A stretch of 22,865 nucleotides of DNA from Teretinema sp964641135 (GTDB taxonomy: Bacteria > Spirochaetota > Spirochaetia > Treponematales > Treponemataceae): assembly GCA_964641135.1 (NCBI GenBank), contig CAZXJV010000045.1:1-22865 (forward strand). Reading direction: 5' to 3'. Position numbers and translations under genes: made by a program. Shown one piece after another: positions 14,681-21,705 of this stretch. How positions within the stretch are numbered: position 1 is the first letter of the stretch; each line of letters opens with the position of its first letter. Below the pieces are notes generated by a model. The model worked only from the letters and a program-made list of their open reading frames with translations. It was not told where the DNA came from and made no database searches.

Positions 14681-14709
14681 TTGATTCTATTACGCTTTTG
14701 TGCTATAGT
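14681..14709 (+). promoter_or_regulatory. Sigma-70-type promoter for the 14719 gene cluster
   Basis: TTGATT at 14681-14686, a 17-base spacer and TATAGT at 14704-14709, with an extended TGC directly before it. The expected transcription start (about 14715) falls at or next to the ATG at 14716, which would make the first gene's mRNA leaderless. The element lies in the 41-base gap between two divergent genes and would drive the secreted protein, GT4, WecA-like and outer-membrane genes. Confidence 0.45.
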
Positions 14710-14718
14710 GAAGAAATG

Positions 14719-15360
14719 ATGCGTATTTTTTCCATTTTTTTGACTTTTTTTCTTGTGACCGGCAGCCTTACAGCCCAAACCCGAATGGGGGCCGATCGTG
14801 CGTTTCCTGCGATTGCAAGCTTTCTGGATAACATGGCTCTTGAATCCGGAATAACACACACACTTACAGAAAATGAAGTGTCATTATTGATAGATCAGGC
14901 GGCACGTTCAGGCATCAATGTGTTTGAAATGCTGGATTGTCTGTATAGATATCTTGCACCCCGCAAGCTCAGAATTATTGTAATGGGCCATCAGCTGGCA
15001 GGCTTGACACGGATTGATTTTGGCGGTCCGCGGGTAGAAGCTCTGCTCCCGATTTCAAGACTTGTGAAAATTGAGTGTGGAGCGGTGTTTAATCCTTCAC
15101 AAAAAGCATTGGATATTTTTATTACCGAGCCGCATCAGGATTACATAGAGATAGGAACAGCGATATACGAAACACGTTTCGGTTTTGCAAGAATGGAACC
15201 GAATCTGTTTGCAGATCCGTATGGTATAACGGTAAAAAAACTGTTTTTTACTGCTCCTCTGGAAAAAATTGAAATATATGAACCTGCCAAGGCAGCAATC
15301 TACGCACGGGGACTGTCGCGGCCTAAACGCTGGGTTCTTGAAATTATCCGCAAGTGGTAG
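14719..15360 (+). CDS. Unknown secreted protein
   Basis: I do not recognise this 213-residue protein. The start is one of two tandem ATG codons (14716 or 14719). Either gives a signal peptide of about 20 residues, with a basic start, a Phe/Leu-rich core and likely cleavage after SLTA. No lipobox Cys is present, so export to the periplasm or outside is likely. The mature part has an N-terminal helical region (TENEVSLLIDQAARSGINVF) and then a strand-rich C-terminal half with ARMEPNLFADPYGI. No enzymatic motif stands out. A promoter just upstream makes it the first gene of a plus-strand cluster with a GT4 enzyme, a WecA-like enzyme and an outer-membrane protein, so a role in surface glycan handling is possible. 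No good Shine-Dalgarno is visible. Confidence 0.7.
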   Translation: MRIFSIFLTFFLVTGSLTAQTRMGADRAFPAIASFLDNMALESGITHTLTENEVSLLIDQAARSGINVFEMLDCLYRYLAPRKLRIIVMGHQLAGLTRIDFGGPRVEALLPISRLVKIECGAVFNPSQKALDIFITEPHQDYIEIGTAIYETRFGFARMEPNLFADPYGITVKKLFFTAPLEKIEIYEPAKAAIYARGLSRPKRWVLEIIRKW

Positions 15361-15362
15361 CC

Positions 15363-16472
15363 ATGCATATAACACTTTCTGCAAATACAGCCTGGTATAT
15401 ATGGAACTTCCGGCTTCGCTTGATTCGGGAACTGCAATCTGATGGACACCGTATTACCGTTATTGCTCCTGAAGATCATACGCTTGAAAGATTCAAAAAT
15501 GAAGGTATTACATTTATTTCGTTGCCGTTAGCAGCAAAAAGCCGCAACCCTCTTACAGATTTGATGACATACCGACGTTACAGGTCAATTTACCGCTCGT
15601 TGCGTCCCGATGTATGTCTGCACTGGACAATAAAACCGAATTTATACGGTTCCATGGCCGCATCCGCCCTGAGAATACCAGTTATCAATAATGTAAGCGG
15701 TGCGGGAACTGCCTTTTCCGGCAGGGGCTTGATGTTCCATCTGGTTCGTATTCTGCATCGCCTGGCGTTTTCAAAAGTTTCAACAGTATTTTTTCAAAAC
15801 AAAGATGACAAGGCGCTGTTTGAAAGTCTGAAACTGGTAGATTCCAGGCGTTCAGCCTTGTTGCCCGGCTCCGGCGTTGATATTGATTCGTTTCCGGAAT
15901 TGCCCTTACCCGAAGATCCATTTACTTTTTTGTTTGTTGGCAGGATGCTGAAACAAAAGGGTGTGGAGATTTTGCTTGAGGCAATGCGTTTGATTCACCC
16001 GGACTACCCGTTTGCACGTTTGATACTTCTGGGGGGGCATGATCCTGACGACAATCTTATGGCGGATGAAAAACTGGTAAAAAAGGCGATACACGAAGGA
16101 ATTGCAGAGTTTCCCGGTATGGTTGATGATGTCCGGCCATGGATTAAGTCAGCACATTGTGTAGTGTTACCCTCCTGGTACCGTGAAGGAGTGCCCCGAT
16201 CCCTGCTTGAAGCAGCAGCTTCCGGCCGCCCCCTCATTGCAGCGGATTCTACCGGAACTCGCGAGCCTGTTGACAATTCAGTAAACGGCTATCTGTGTGT
16301 CCCCAGATCAGTTGAGGATCTTGCGGATAAAATGAAAATAATGATACAATCACCAAAATCTCGACTGTCGGAAATGGCTAAAGCTTCCCGTGCCATGGCG
16401 GTACAGAGATTTAATGAACAAATTGTAATCAATGCCTATCGGCAGGCCCTTGCAGCATTCTGCCGACAGTGA
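15363..16472 (+). CDS. Glycosyltransferase family 4 protein
   Basis: This 369-residue GT-B glycosyltransferase resembles the O-antigen/undecaprenyl-linked sugar transferases of the PglA/WbpT sort. Signatures are the N-terminal NTAWYIWNFRLRLIRELQSD, the HWTIKPNLYGSMAA and NNVSGAGTAFSGRG blocks, LPGSGVDIDSF, VGRMLKQKGVEILLEAM, and the C-terminal YREGVPRSLLEAAASGRPLI containing the E-x7-E pair. The ATG at 15363 is two bases after the previous stop. An in-frame GTG at 15354 is the alternative and neither has a strong Shine-Dalgarno. The neighbouring WecA-like gene suggests this enzyme adds the second sugar to the lipid-linked primer. The sugar itself cannot be determined. Confidence 0.9.
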   Translation: MHITLSANTAWYIWNFRLRLIRELQSDGHRITVIAPEDHTLERFKNEGITFISLPLAAKSRNPLTDLMTYRRYRSIYRSLRPDVCLHWTIKPNLYGSMAASALRIPVINNVSGAGTAFSGRGLMFHLVRILHRLAFSKVSTVFFQNKDDKALFESLKLVDSRRSALLPGSGVDIDSFPELPLPEDPFTFLFVGRMLKQKGVEILLEAMRLIHPDYPFARLILLGGHDPDDNLMADEKLVKKAIHEGIAEFPGMVDDVRPWIKSAHCVVLPSWYREGVPRSLLEAAASGRPLIAADSTGTREPVDNSVNGYLCVPRSVEDLADKMKIMIQSPKSRLSEMAKASRAMAVQRFNEQIVINAYRQALAAFCRQ

Positions 16473-16507
16473 CAATACCGATTTACAATGAACCTAAGGA
16501 GCTGTTC

Positions 16508-17575
16508 ATGTTAAACGGAACGATACTATTAGCCACTACGTTCATATGTTCTGTGCTGTCTGTTTTTTTTCTTATCCGTTTTACCCGTAAACACGGTATT
16601 TATGATTCAACGGACGAACGAAAAATTCACACCGGCAATATACCCCGGTTAGGCGGAATTGGAATCTTTACCGGTTTTGTTGCAGGTCTCGCATTACTTT
16701 ATTTTACCTTCAATATTCATGCTTTGGGTAACAAGCTTTGGGCACTGATAGCAGGTTGTACCATGATCTTTGTTATGGGTGTGTGGGATGACCTTAAACC
16801 CTGGCGTCCCCGTTACAAATTGCTTGTACAATGTGTTGCAGCCCTTGTGATTCTATCCGGTAATTTTTCCTTTTCAAGAATCACAATCAGTGATCTTAAT
16901 TTTGTCTGGAATATGGGAATCTGGAGATTTCCCCTGACTTTCATCTGGATAATCGGCGTAACAAACGCTTTTAACCTGATTGATGGTCTGGACGGCCTGG
17001 CAGGATCATTAACCGCAGTATGTTCTCTCACTTTCGCCCTGTATTTCTTCAGTTATACTAATACAGCTGCCATGATGGTATGTCTGATTTTGACACTGGC
17101 GATATGCGGCTTCTTGTGCTTTAACCTTCCATTTCCCAAAGCAAAGATTTTTATGGGTGATGGAGGAAGCCAATTTTTGGGCTTTGTGCTTTCAGTTTTG
17201 CCGTTGATGAACCACGTGGACGGCTACGCAACCATTGCACTGCCCTATGCTGCGGCTGTATTGATGATTCCGATTTTTGATACTATTGCAGCAGTTTGGC
17301 GAAGAACCCGTGAAAAACAGAAATTTTCTACCCCTGACCGGTTTCATCTGCATCATAAACTTATCTTGATGGGTTTTTCCGGACGACAGACCCTGTCCAT
17401 TGTTGTTGTTTTTCAGTTGATTATTTCTATTTTTGTTTCCGTTGCGGTTTGGGCTCGTGGCCTGGTAGCACTCGTGTTGCTTATAGCTGTCTATTTAATG
17501 GGGCTTCTGTTTTTCAGCATTATTCATTTCAGAAAACAGGAAATAATTGCCCGTGCAGAAAAAGCCGGAGAGTAA
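16508..17575 (+). CDS. Polyprenyl-phosphate sugar-1-phosphate transferase, WecA/MraY family
   Basis: These membrane enzymes start glycan synthesis by moving a sugar-1-phosphate, often GlcNAc-1-P, from a UDP-sugar to undecaprenyl phosphate. The 355-residue product has about ten hydrophobic segments and all family signatures: DERKIHTGNIPRLGG (36-50), the metal-binding Asp pair in VWDDLKPWRPRYK (92-104), NAFNLIDGLDGLAG (153-166), GDGGSQFLGF (217-226) and a HLHHKL motif in the late cytosolic loop. The ATG at 16508 has AAGGAG six bases upstream. The in-frame start at 16469 would overlap the previous gene and add an unrelated tail. It looks WecA-like rather than MraY, given its place in a glycosyltransferase cluster and the HLHH motif. 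The outer-membrane protein gene follows seven bases later. Confidence 0.92.
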   Translation: MLNGTILLATTFICSVLSVFFLIRFTRKHGIYDSTDERKIHTGNIPRLGGIGIFTGFVAGLALLYFTFNIHALGNKLWALIAGCTMIFVMGVWDDLKPWRPRYKLLVQCVAALVILSGNFSFSRITISDLNFVWNMGIWRFPLTFIWIIGVTNAFNLIDGLDGLAGSLTAVCSLTFALYFFSYTNTAAMMVCLILTLAICGFLCFNLPFPKAKIFMGDGGSQFLGFVLSVLPLMNHVDGYATIALPYAAAVLMIPIFDTIAAVWRRTREKQKFSTPDRFHLHHKLILMGFSGRQTLSIVVVFQLIISIFVSVAVWARGLVALVLLIAVYLMGLLFFSIIHFRKQEIIARAEKAGE

Positions 17576-17582
17576 ATAAAAT

Positions 17583-19214
17583 ATGAAAAAAATTATACTT
17601 CTGCTGGTTCTCTTTTTGGTTCTTTGTTTTGGGTATTCCGAGGATTCCCTGTCAGAAATACCGGAAAACCAGATGGACTCTTTGGCTGATACCGGTGGGA
17701 TCTCCGAGGAGGAAGTCTCCACTCCTGATATGAGCAATCAAATTATTGACTCTTCTTCAGCCATTCCGGAGAGCGGACGTTTTCGTATTGATGTAGTTGA
17801 ATACAAGATTAAAGGAATTACACGTCAGTATCCTTTGCGAAAGGCTGTACCGATTGCTACGGAACGGGTTTTTCAATCACGAGAAAGACTGGATGCCTAT
17901 CTTTCAGATATCAAAATACAGTTGAACAATCAGCGGGTTTTTCAGTCTGCGGAGCTGCATGCAGAACTGCTTGAAACTGATACTGCCGGAATATTTTCCT
18001 TAAAGCTGATAATTTCTACAGTAGATACCTGGAATATTATTGCCTTGCCCTATCCCAAGTTTGATTCCAACACCGGATTTGAACTGAAATTCAAATTAAA
18101 GGATTATAACTTTTTTGGTTCCATGCAGGAATTATCCGGTGATCTTACATATGAATTTGGAAATGACAACCGTTCCCGGCTTAATGCCACCCTGGATTTT
18201 GCAATCCCTTTTGAAGCTTTGGGATATGAGTGGCAATTCAAAACAGATTTCACACTCCTGCTTCCCGAGGATGAAACCCCGCAATATATCATCGGCACCG
18301 GGGTCGACGTCACCATCCCGTTCAATTTCGCCAGTCTGGTTTTGGGTGTTGATCATGATATCTATATAAACGACCGCGAAAAAAAGGAATCTCCGGAAAT
18401 AGACCGGCTGTATGAAAATGACCGGCTGTATTTCAGGGATACCTTTTCCGCACGCCTGCCGATTTATCTGTATACACATGATTACTTTGGCAGAGTAACC
18501 TGGTCTCCCTGGGCTTCGTTGACTCAAAACTGGTATTTTACCGGATTAGAAGAGACACTTCTGCAGGGACCTTTGCTTACAATAGGACATGCCCTATCCG
18601 CGGGCCGTGTTGACTGGAAGGGAAATTTTCGAAGGGGTGTAACAGGCTCAATCGCAAATACGTATATATTTAACCTCAGTAAAAAAGATGCTCTGACCAA
18701 TTCTGTTTTGGGCAGCCTTTCCGGTTATACGGTCTTTACTCCCTGGCTGGGCATGAATGCCCGTATTAAGGCTCAGCACAATTTTGGTGCAATAGTTTTT
18801 GATACAATTGGTCAGGACCTGCGTGGTATTCTGAATAAACGAATCAAAACAGACAGCGGTATTTCTTTCAATCTTGATATTCCTGCAAGAATTATGCATG
18901 TTGATTTTGTTGAAATAACAGGTGTTAAATGGACCCGTTTTATCAGCTTTGAAATGCACGCATCGCCCTTTTTTGACATGGCATTGACTCATGATCTTGA
19001 ATCAAAACGATATTTTGATATTCGTGATGGCTGGTACGGTGGCGGGATGGAAGTATTGGTATACCCTGCACGCATGCGGAGCCTTTACGGACGGGTAAGC
19101 GCAGGTTGGGATTTAACAGCCCTGTATGAAAACGGCGGAAAGCTTTCCGGACGGGCAGAACGCGACAATGCATCTATCCGTGAGCTGTTTATCGGAATCG
19201 GCCTGCATTATTGA
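17583..19214 (+). CDS. Outer-membrane protein with POTRA-like domain and BamA/TamA-like beta-barrel (putative)
   Basis: This 543-residue protein has a signal peptide of about 19 residues, then a low-complexity acidic linker (about 20-65). A stretch at 67-150 resembles a single POTRA domain: strand, GITRQYPLRKA, a two-helix region with ERLDAYLSDIKIQLNNQRVF, then strands ending STVDTW. The rest is a series of alternating hydrophobic/polar strands typical of a beta-barrel, ending in a final strand with a terminal Tyr (FIGIGLHY), the usual insertion signal for outer-membrane proteins. This matches an Omp85-type layout, although much shorter in POTRA repeats than BamA. It is seven bases after the WecA-like gene, so a role in surface glycan or adhesin assembly is plausible but unproven. 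It might instead be a lineage-specific porin-like protein. Confidence 0.7.
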   Translation: MKKIILLLVLFLVLCFGYSEDSLSEIPENQMDSLADTGGISEEEVSTPDMSNQIIDSSSAIPESGRFRIDVVEYKIKGITRQYPLRKAVPIATERVFQSRERLDAYLSDIKIQLNNQRVFQSAELHAELLETDTAGIFSLKLIISTVDTWNIIALPYPKFDSNTGFELKFKLKDYNFFGSMQELSGDLTYEFGNDNRSRLNATLDFAIPFEALGYEWQFKTDFTLLLPEDETPQYIIGTGVDVTIPFNFASLVLGVDHDIYINDREKKESPEIDRLYENDRLYFRDTFSARLPIYLYTHDYFGRVTWSPWASLTQNWYFTGLEETLLQGPLLTIGHALSAGRVDWKGNFRRGVTGSIANTYIFNLSKKDALTNSVLGSLSGYTVFTPWLGMNARIKAQHNFGAIVFDTIGQDLRGILNKRIKTDSGISFNLDIPARIMHVDFVEITGVKWTRFISFEMHASPFFDMALTHDLESKRYFDIRDGWYGGGMEVLVYPARMRSLYGRVSAGWDLTALYENGGKLSGRAERDNASIRELFIGIGLHY

Positions 19215-19226
19215 CAGGCAGCCTTG

Positions 19227-20651
19227 TCAATCCTCCTTGAGGATATAACGCAGATCCGTATGCTCGGCAATTATTTCGAAAAAACGTTCCGGTATGAACG
19301 GCTTGTTCATAAAGCCGTTTACACCGGCAGCAATGGCCTGTTCACGAACAGAGTCAACGATACTTGCTGTCAGGGCTACTACCGGTATTGATGGATCTAT
19401 CTTCTTTATTTCCCTTGTTGCATCAAATCCGTCACGTCCCGGCATTAAAAGGTCCATAAATACAATATCCGGTTTGAAGGCTGTAAAGCGCTCAATTGCT
19501 TCATCCCCATCGGTGGCAACAGTAACATCAAATCCTGCAGGTGCCAAAAAGATTTCAAGCATGGCAAGATTTATATCAACATCGTCTACAAGCAAAACCT
19601 TGCAGGGCTTTGAGATGCCTACAACCCTGGAATAGTCTTCAACCCTCTGTGCGGGTGGTTTTTCGTTCATTGATACCTCAGCATTGAAAGTAAAGCGGAA
19701 AACAGAACCCTTTCCGGTATCTGATCGTACTAACACAAGATCTCCATCGAGCAGTCGGGCAAAAATACGGGCTACAGCCAGACCAATTCCGGAACCGGAA
19801 CCTCCTTCGCGGTTTTGATCTATTGCAGTAAAAACCTCAAAGATATCTAATTGTTCATCGGCCGGTATTCCGATTCCTGTATCTTCTATGTCTATCTGAT
19901 ACTCGGGACCGCCGGATACGGTAAGGGTTATACCGCCTTTGCGGGTAAAGCGCATGGCATTTCCAATCAGATTCGATAACACCTGACGCAGCTTGACTGT
20001 ATCTGTTTTACAGGTTTCAGCCAGGCCCTCTTTACAGGTAACAGTGATTGTCAGGTACTTATCCCGTGCCTGATCTTCCCAGGCATCAACTGTTTCCTGT
20101 ATAAGCTCGGGAAGATGTATTGTCTGGGATTGCAGTTCTGTCTGGCCGGACTCGAACTTGGTCAATTCTATCAGGTTATCCAGAAGATGGAGTAAGGCTC
20201 CTTCATTGTACAGAATGGTACCTGCATACTCACGGGCAACAGGTGAAAGTCCGTCCAGGGATTTTAAAAGCTGGGCATAACCGGTTACCGTGTTGATGGT
20301 TGTCCTGAATTCATGACCCATGCGTACCAAAAAGGCGTTGCGTCTTCGTTCACGGTTAAGCAGCTCGGTAAGATCCATCCCCTGAACCAGAACCTGTGAT
20401 GTTCCTGCAATCTTGCTTACAGAAAACTGCATCGGAACAGTCATTCCTCCGGCAACAAATCGCTTAATTGTTATAGTTCCGCTTCCCTGTACCAGATCAC
20501 GCAGGTCTTCAGGAAGCCCGCCTGCCCCGGCGTAGGGAAACATACGTAAAAATGCAGGATTGGCATATATTATCGTTGATGAACCTTCGATAAGGGCTAT
20601 CGGAGAGGGACTGGAGCTGAACAAGTCTTCCGGAGCAAAGGCTGTTGACAT
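19227..20651 (-). CDS. Soluble hybrid histidine kinase (PAS-HisKA-HATPase-REC)
   Basis: The 474-residue protein has four parts: a PAS-like sensor (about 14-95), a HisKA dimerisation domain with the phospho-acceptor His113 in MGHEFRTTIN, an ATPase domain (N box around 227-233, IEDTGIGIP at 255-263, GSGSGIGLAV), and a receiver domain from about 351. The receiver has the acidic pair D356/D357, acceptor Asp400 in FMDLLMPGRDG, Thr428 and Lys450. The H-box has Thr where most kinases have Pro after HExRT. No membrane segment or signal peptide is seen, so it senses a cytoplasmic cue or a partner. No dedicated output domain is present, so the phosphate may pass onward to another protein. The ATG is preceded by GGAG seven bases away and a good promoter lies 38 bases upstream. 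Confidence 0.93.
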   Translation of the reverse strand: MSTAFAPEDLFSSSPSPIALIEGSSTIIYANPAFLRMFPYAGAGGLPEDLRDLVQGSGTITIKRFVAGGMTVPMQFSVSKIAGTSQVLVQGMDLTELLNRERRRNAFLVRMGHEFRTTINTVTGYAQLLKSLDGLSPVAREYAGTILYNEGALLHLLDNLIELTKFESGQTELQSQTIHLPELIQETVDAWEDQARDKYLTITVTCKEGLAETCKTDTVKLRQVLSNLIGNAMRFTRKGGITLTVSGGPEYQIDIEDTGIGIPADEQLDIFEVFTAIDQNREGGSGSGIGLAVARIFARLLDGDLVLVRSDTGKGSVFRFTFNAEVSMNEKPPAQRVEDYSRVVGISKPCKVLLVDDVDINLAMLEIFLAPAGFDVTVATDGDEAIERFTAFKPDIVFMDLLMPGRDGFDATREIKKIDPSIPVVALTASIVDSVREQAIAAGVNGFMNKPFIPERFFEIIAEHTDLRYILKED

Positions 20652-20688
20652 GGCGAATCTCCACTGATTCCAGGGTTATGCTGTATAT

Positions 20689-20717
20689 ATAGTATCACCC
20701 GGTCATGGGGTTGTCAA
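20689..20717 (-). promoter_or_regulatory. Promoter of the hybrid histidine kinase gene
   Basis: On the minus strand, TTGACA (20717-20712) is followed by a 17-base spacer and TACTAT (20694-20689) preceded by an extended TGA. The -35 box is a perfect consensus. The predicted start is about 20682, leaving a leader of about 30 bases that holds the GGAG site. It is back to back with the tRNA promoter; the two -35 boxes are 14 bases apart. Confidence 0.6.
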
Positions 20718-20731
20718 TCTTGGCCATTCTC

Positions 20732-20760
20732 TTGACCTTTTTTTGTGATTATGCTATATA
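20732..20760 (+). promoter_or_regulatory. Promoter of the tRNA-Gly gene
   Basis: TTGACC at 20732-20737, a 17-base spacer and TATATA at 20755-20760 with extended TGC before it. Expected transcription start is about 20767, giving a leader of about 24 bases before the tRNA. The strong match fits a stable RNA gene. Confidence 0.65.
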
Positions 20761-20780
20761 TAGTTTCAGCACGAATTAAG

Positions 20781-20879
20781 GCCTGTCAGAGCGGATGTCG
20801 TATAACGGCTATTACCCCAGCCTTCCAAGCTGGAGACGTGGGTTCGACTCCCATCATCCGCTCTGACAGGCTTTTTTTT
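20781..20879 (+). terminator. Terminator whose loop is the whole tRNA-Gly
   Basis: The 5' flank GCCTGTCAGA (20781-20790) is exactly complementary to TCTGACAGGC (20862-20871). With the 7-bp acceptor stem this gives a 17-bp stem that closes around the tRNA. Eight T residues (20872-20879) follow. The T-run overlaps the stop codon of the convergent mutY-like gene. Confidence 0.75.
20791..20862 (+). tRNA. tRNA-Gly (anticodon TCC)
   Basis: The 72-base cloverleaf has acceptor stem GCGGATG/CATCCGC, a D-loop containing GG, an anticodon stem CCAGC/GCTGG (20817-20821 and 20829-20833) enclosing loop CTTCCAA with anticodon TCC at 20824-20826, a T arm with GTTCGACT and a U discriminator, as expected for glycine. 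It reads GGA (and possibly other GGN) codons. The 3' CCA is not encoded, so it must be added after processing. Ten bases on each side of the tRNA are complementary and extend the acceptor stem. Confidence 0.95.
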
Positions 20880-21705
20880 ATTTTAAAGATACAGTAGTCC
20901 CTGATACTGTGATAAAACCCTCAGATTCCAGAAGGCTGGCCGCTTCTGCAAGAAGACCGTATTCTACGGGTGCAGACTCCGCTGCGGCCGAAGCAGCAAC
21001 TGTTTCAAGATCAGCTGAACCATGATGAGTCAGATAGCGCAGGATTGCACCACGGGCCTGTCTGCGTGACCCTGCAAAAGCACTTTGAACAGTATGATGA
21101 CGGCTGCGTCTTGAGGGATTCGGTACCAGTTTTTTTAGTCTGCTTCCGTAATCCATTAACGCATAATACCAGTCCCTGACCGGTACATCCTGTGCAGCTG
21201 CTATAAATGGTTCCAGATCGCTGTCCGGAATATTTTCTTGTTCAGGAAAAAACCACCACAAGAATGCAGCACGAATATTTGTTTCAATGATTACCGAGGG
21301 TTTGTCAAAGGCAAAGGCGGCAACTGCCCGTGCGGTATAGCGTCCTATTCCCGGCAAAGCATCAAGATCTGACTCCTTTTGCGGTACCCGGCCACCGTGT
21401 TCTGTAACTATTACCTGTGCGGCATCACGCAGGAAGCGGGCCCGGCGGTTATATCCCAGGCCGATCCACAGCTTTAATACATCCTCGAGCGAGGCCTCCG
21501 CCAAAGATTCAAGGGTTGGAAACCTGTCAAGCCAGGCAAGAAATTTTGGAACGACCCGTTCGGTTTGTGTCTGTTGAAGCATTATTTCGGATACAAGAAT
21601 GGCGTATGGGTCCCGTGTTTCTCGCCAGGGAAAACGTCTTCCGTTCTGGTGATAGTAATCCCAGACAGCTTTTTGGAATTCCTTTATTGCGGGGTGATCA
21701 AGCAC
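20878..21705 (-). CDS. mutY: MutY-like adenine glycosylase lacking the iron-sulfur cluster
   Basis: MutY removes adenine mispaired with 8-oxoguanine. The protein is a helix-hairpin-helix glycosylase with catalytic Glu40 in VSEIMLQQTQTE, hairpin LPGIGRYTARAV (117-128) and Tyr123 as in MutY proteins rather than the Lys of endonuclease III. It contains no Cys at all, so the C-terminal four-Cys iron-sulfur cluster is missing. The position of the second catalytic acid, Asp in classical MutY (VxDGNV), is Glu141 (VIIETNIR). The 275 residues end without the usual C-terminal 8-oxoG-recognition domain. The start was taken as GTG at 21705, with AAAAGGG about 11 bases upstream. TTG codons at 21714 and 21729 are alternatives. 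The start overlaps the upstream gene's stop by eight bases, so it is co-translated with it. Confidence 0.85.
   Translation of the reverse strand: MLDHPAIKEFQKAVWDYYHQNGRRFPWRETRDPYAILVSEIMLQQTQTERVVPKFLAWLDRFPTLESLAEASLEDVLKLWIGLGYNRRARFLRDAAQVIVTEHGGRVPQKESDLDALPGIGRYTARAVAAFAFDKPSVIIETNIRAAFLWWFFPEQENIPDSDLEPFIAAAQDVPVRDWYYALMDYGSRLKKLVPNPSRRSRHHTVQSAFAGSRRQARGAILRYLTHHGSADLETVAASAAAESAPVEYGLLAEAASLLESEGFITVSGTTVSLK

Noticed and set aside
17583..17640. Lipoprotein signal in the outer-membrane protein (Cys15)
   Set aside because: The residue before Cys is Leu, which does not fit a lipobox; an ordinary signal peptide cleaved after about residue 19 fits better.
19211..19230. TTGACAGGC/GCCTTGTCAA hairpin between the outer-membrane gene and the kinase gene as a terminator
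   Set aside because: The stem is short, has a bulged T and a three-base loop, and no T-tract follows on either strand. It holds both stop codons (TGA and its complement) but that may be chance.
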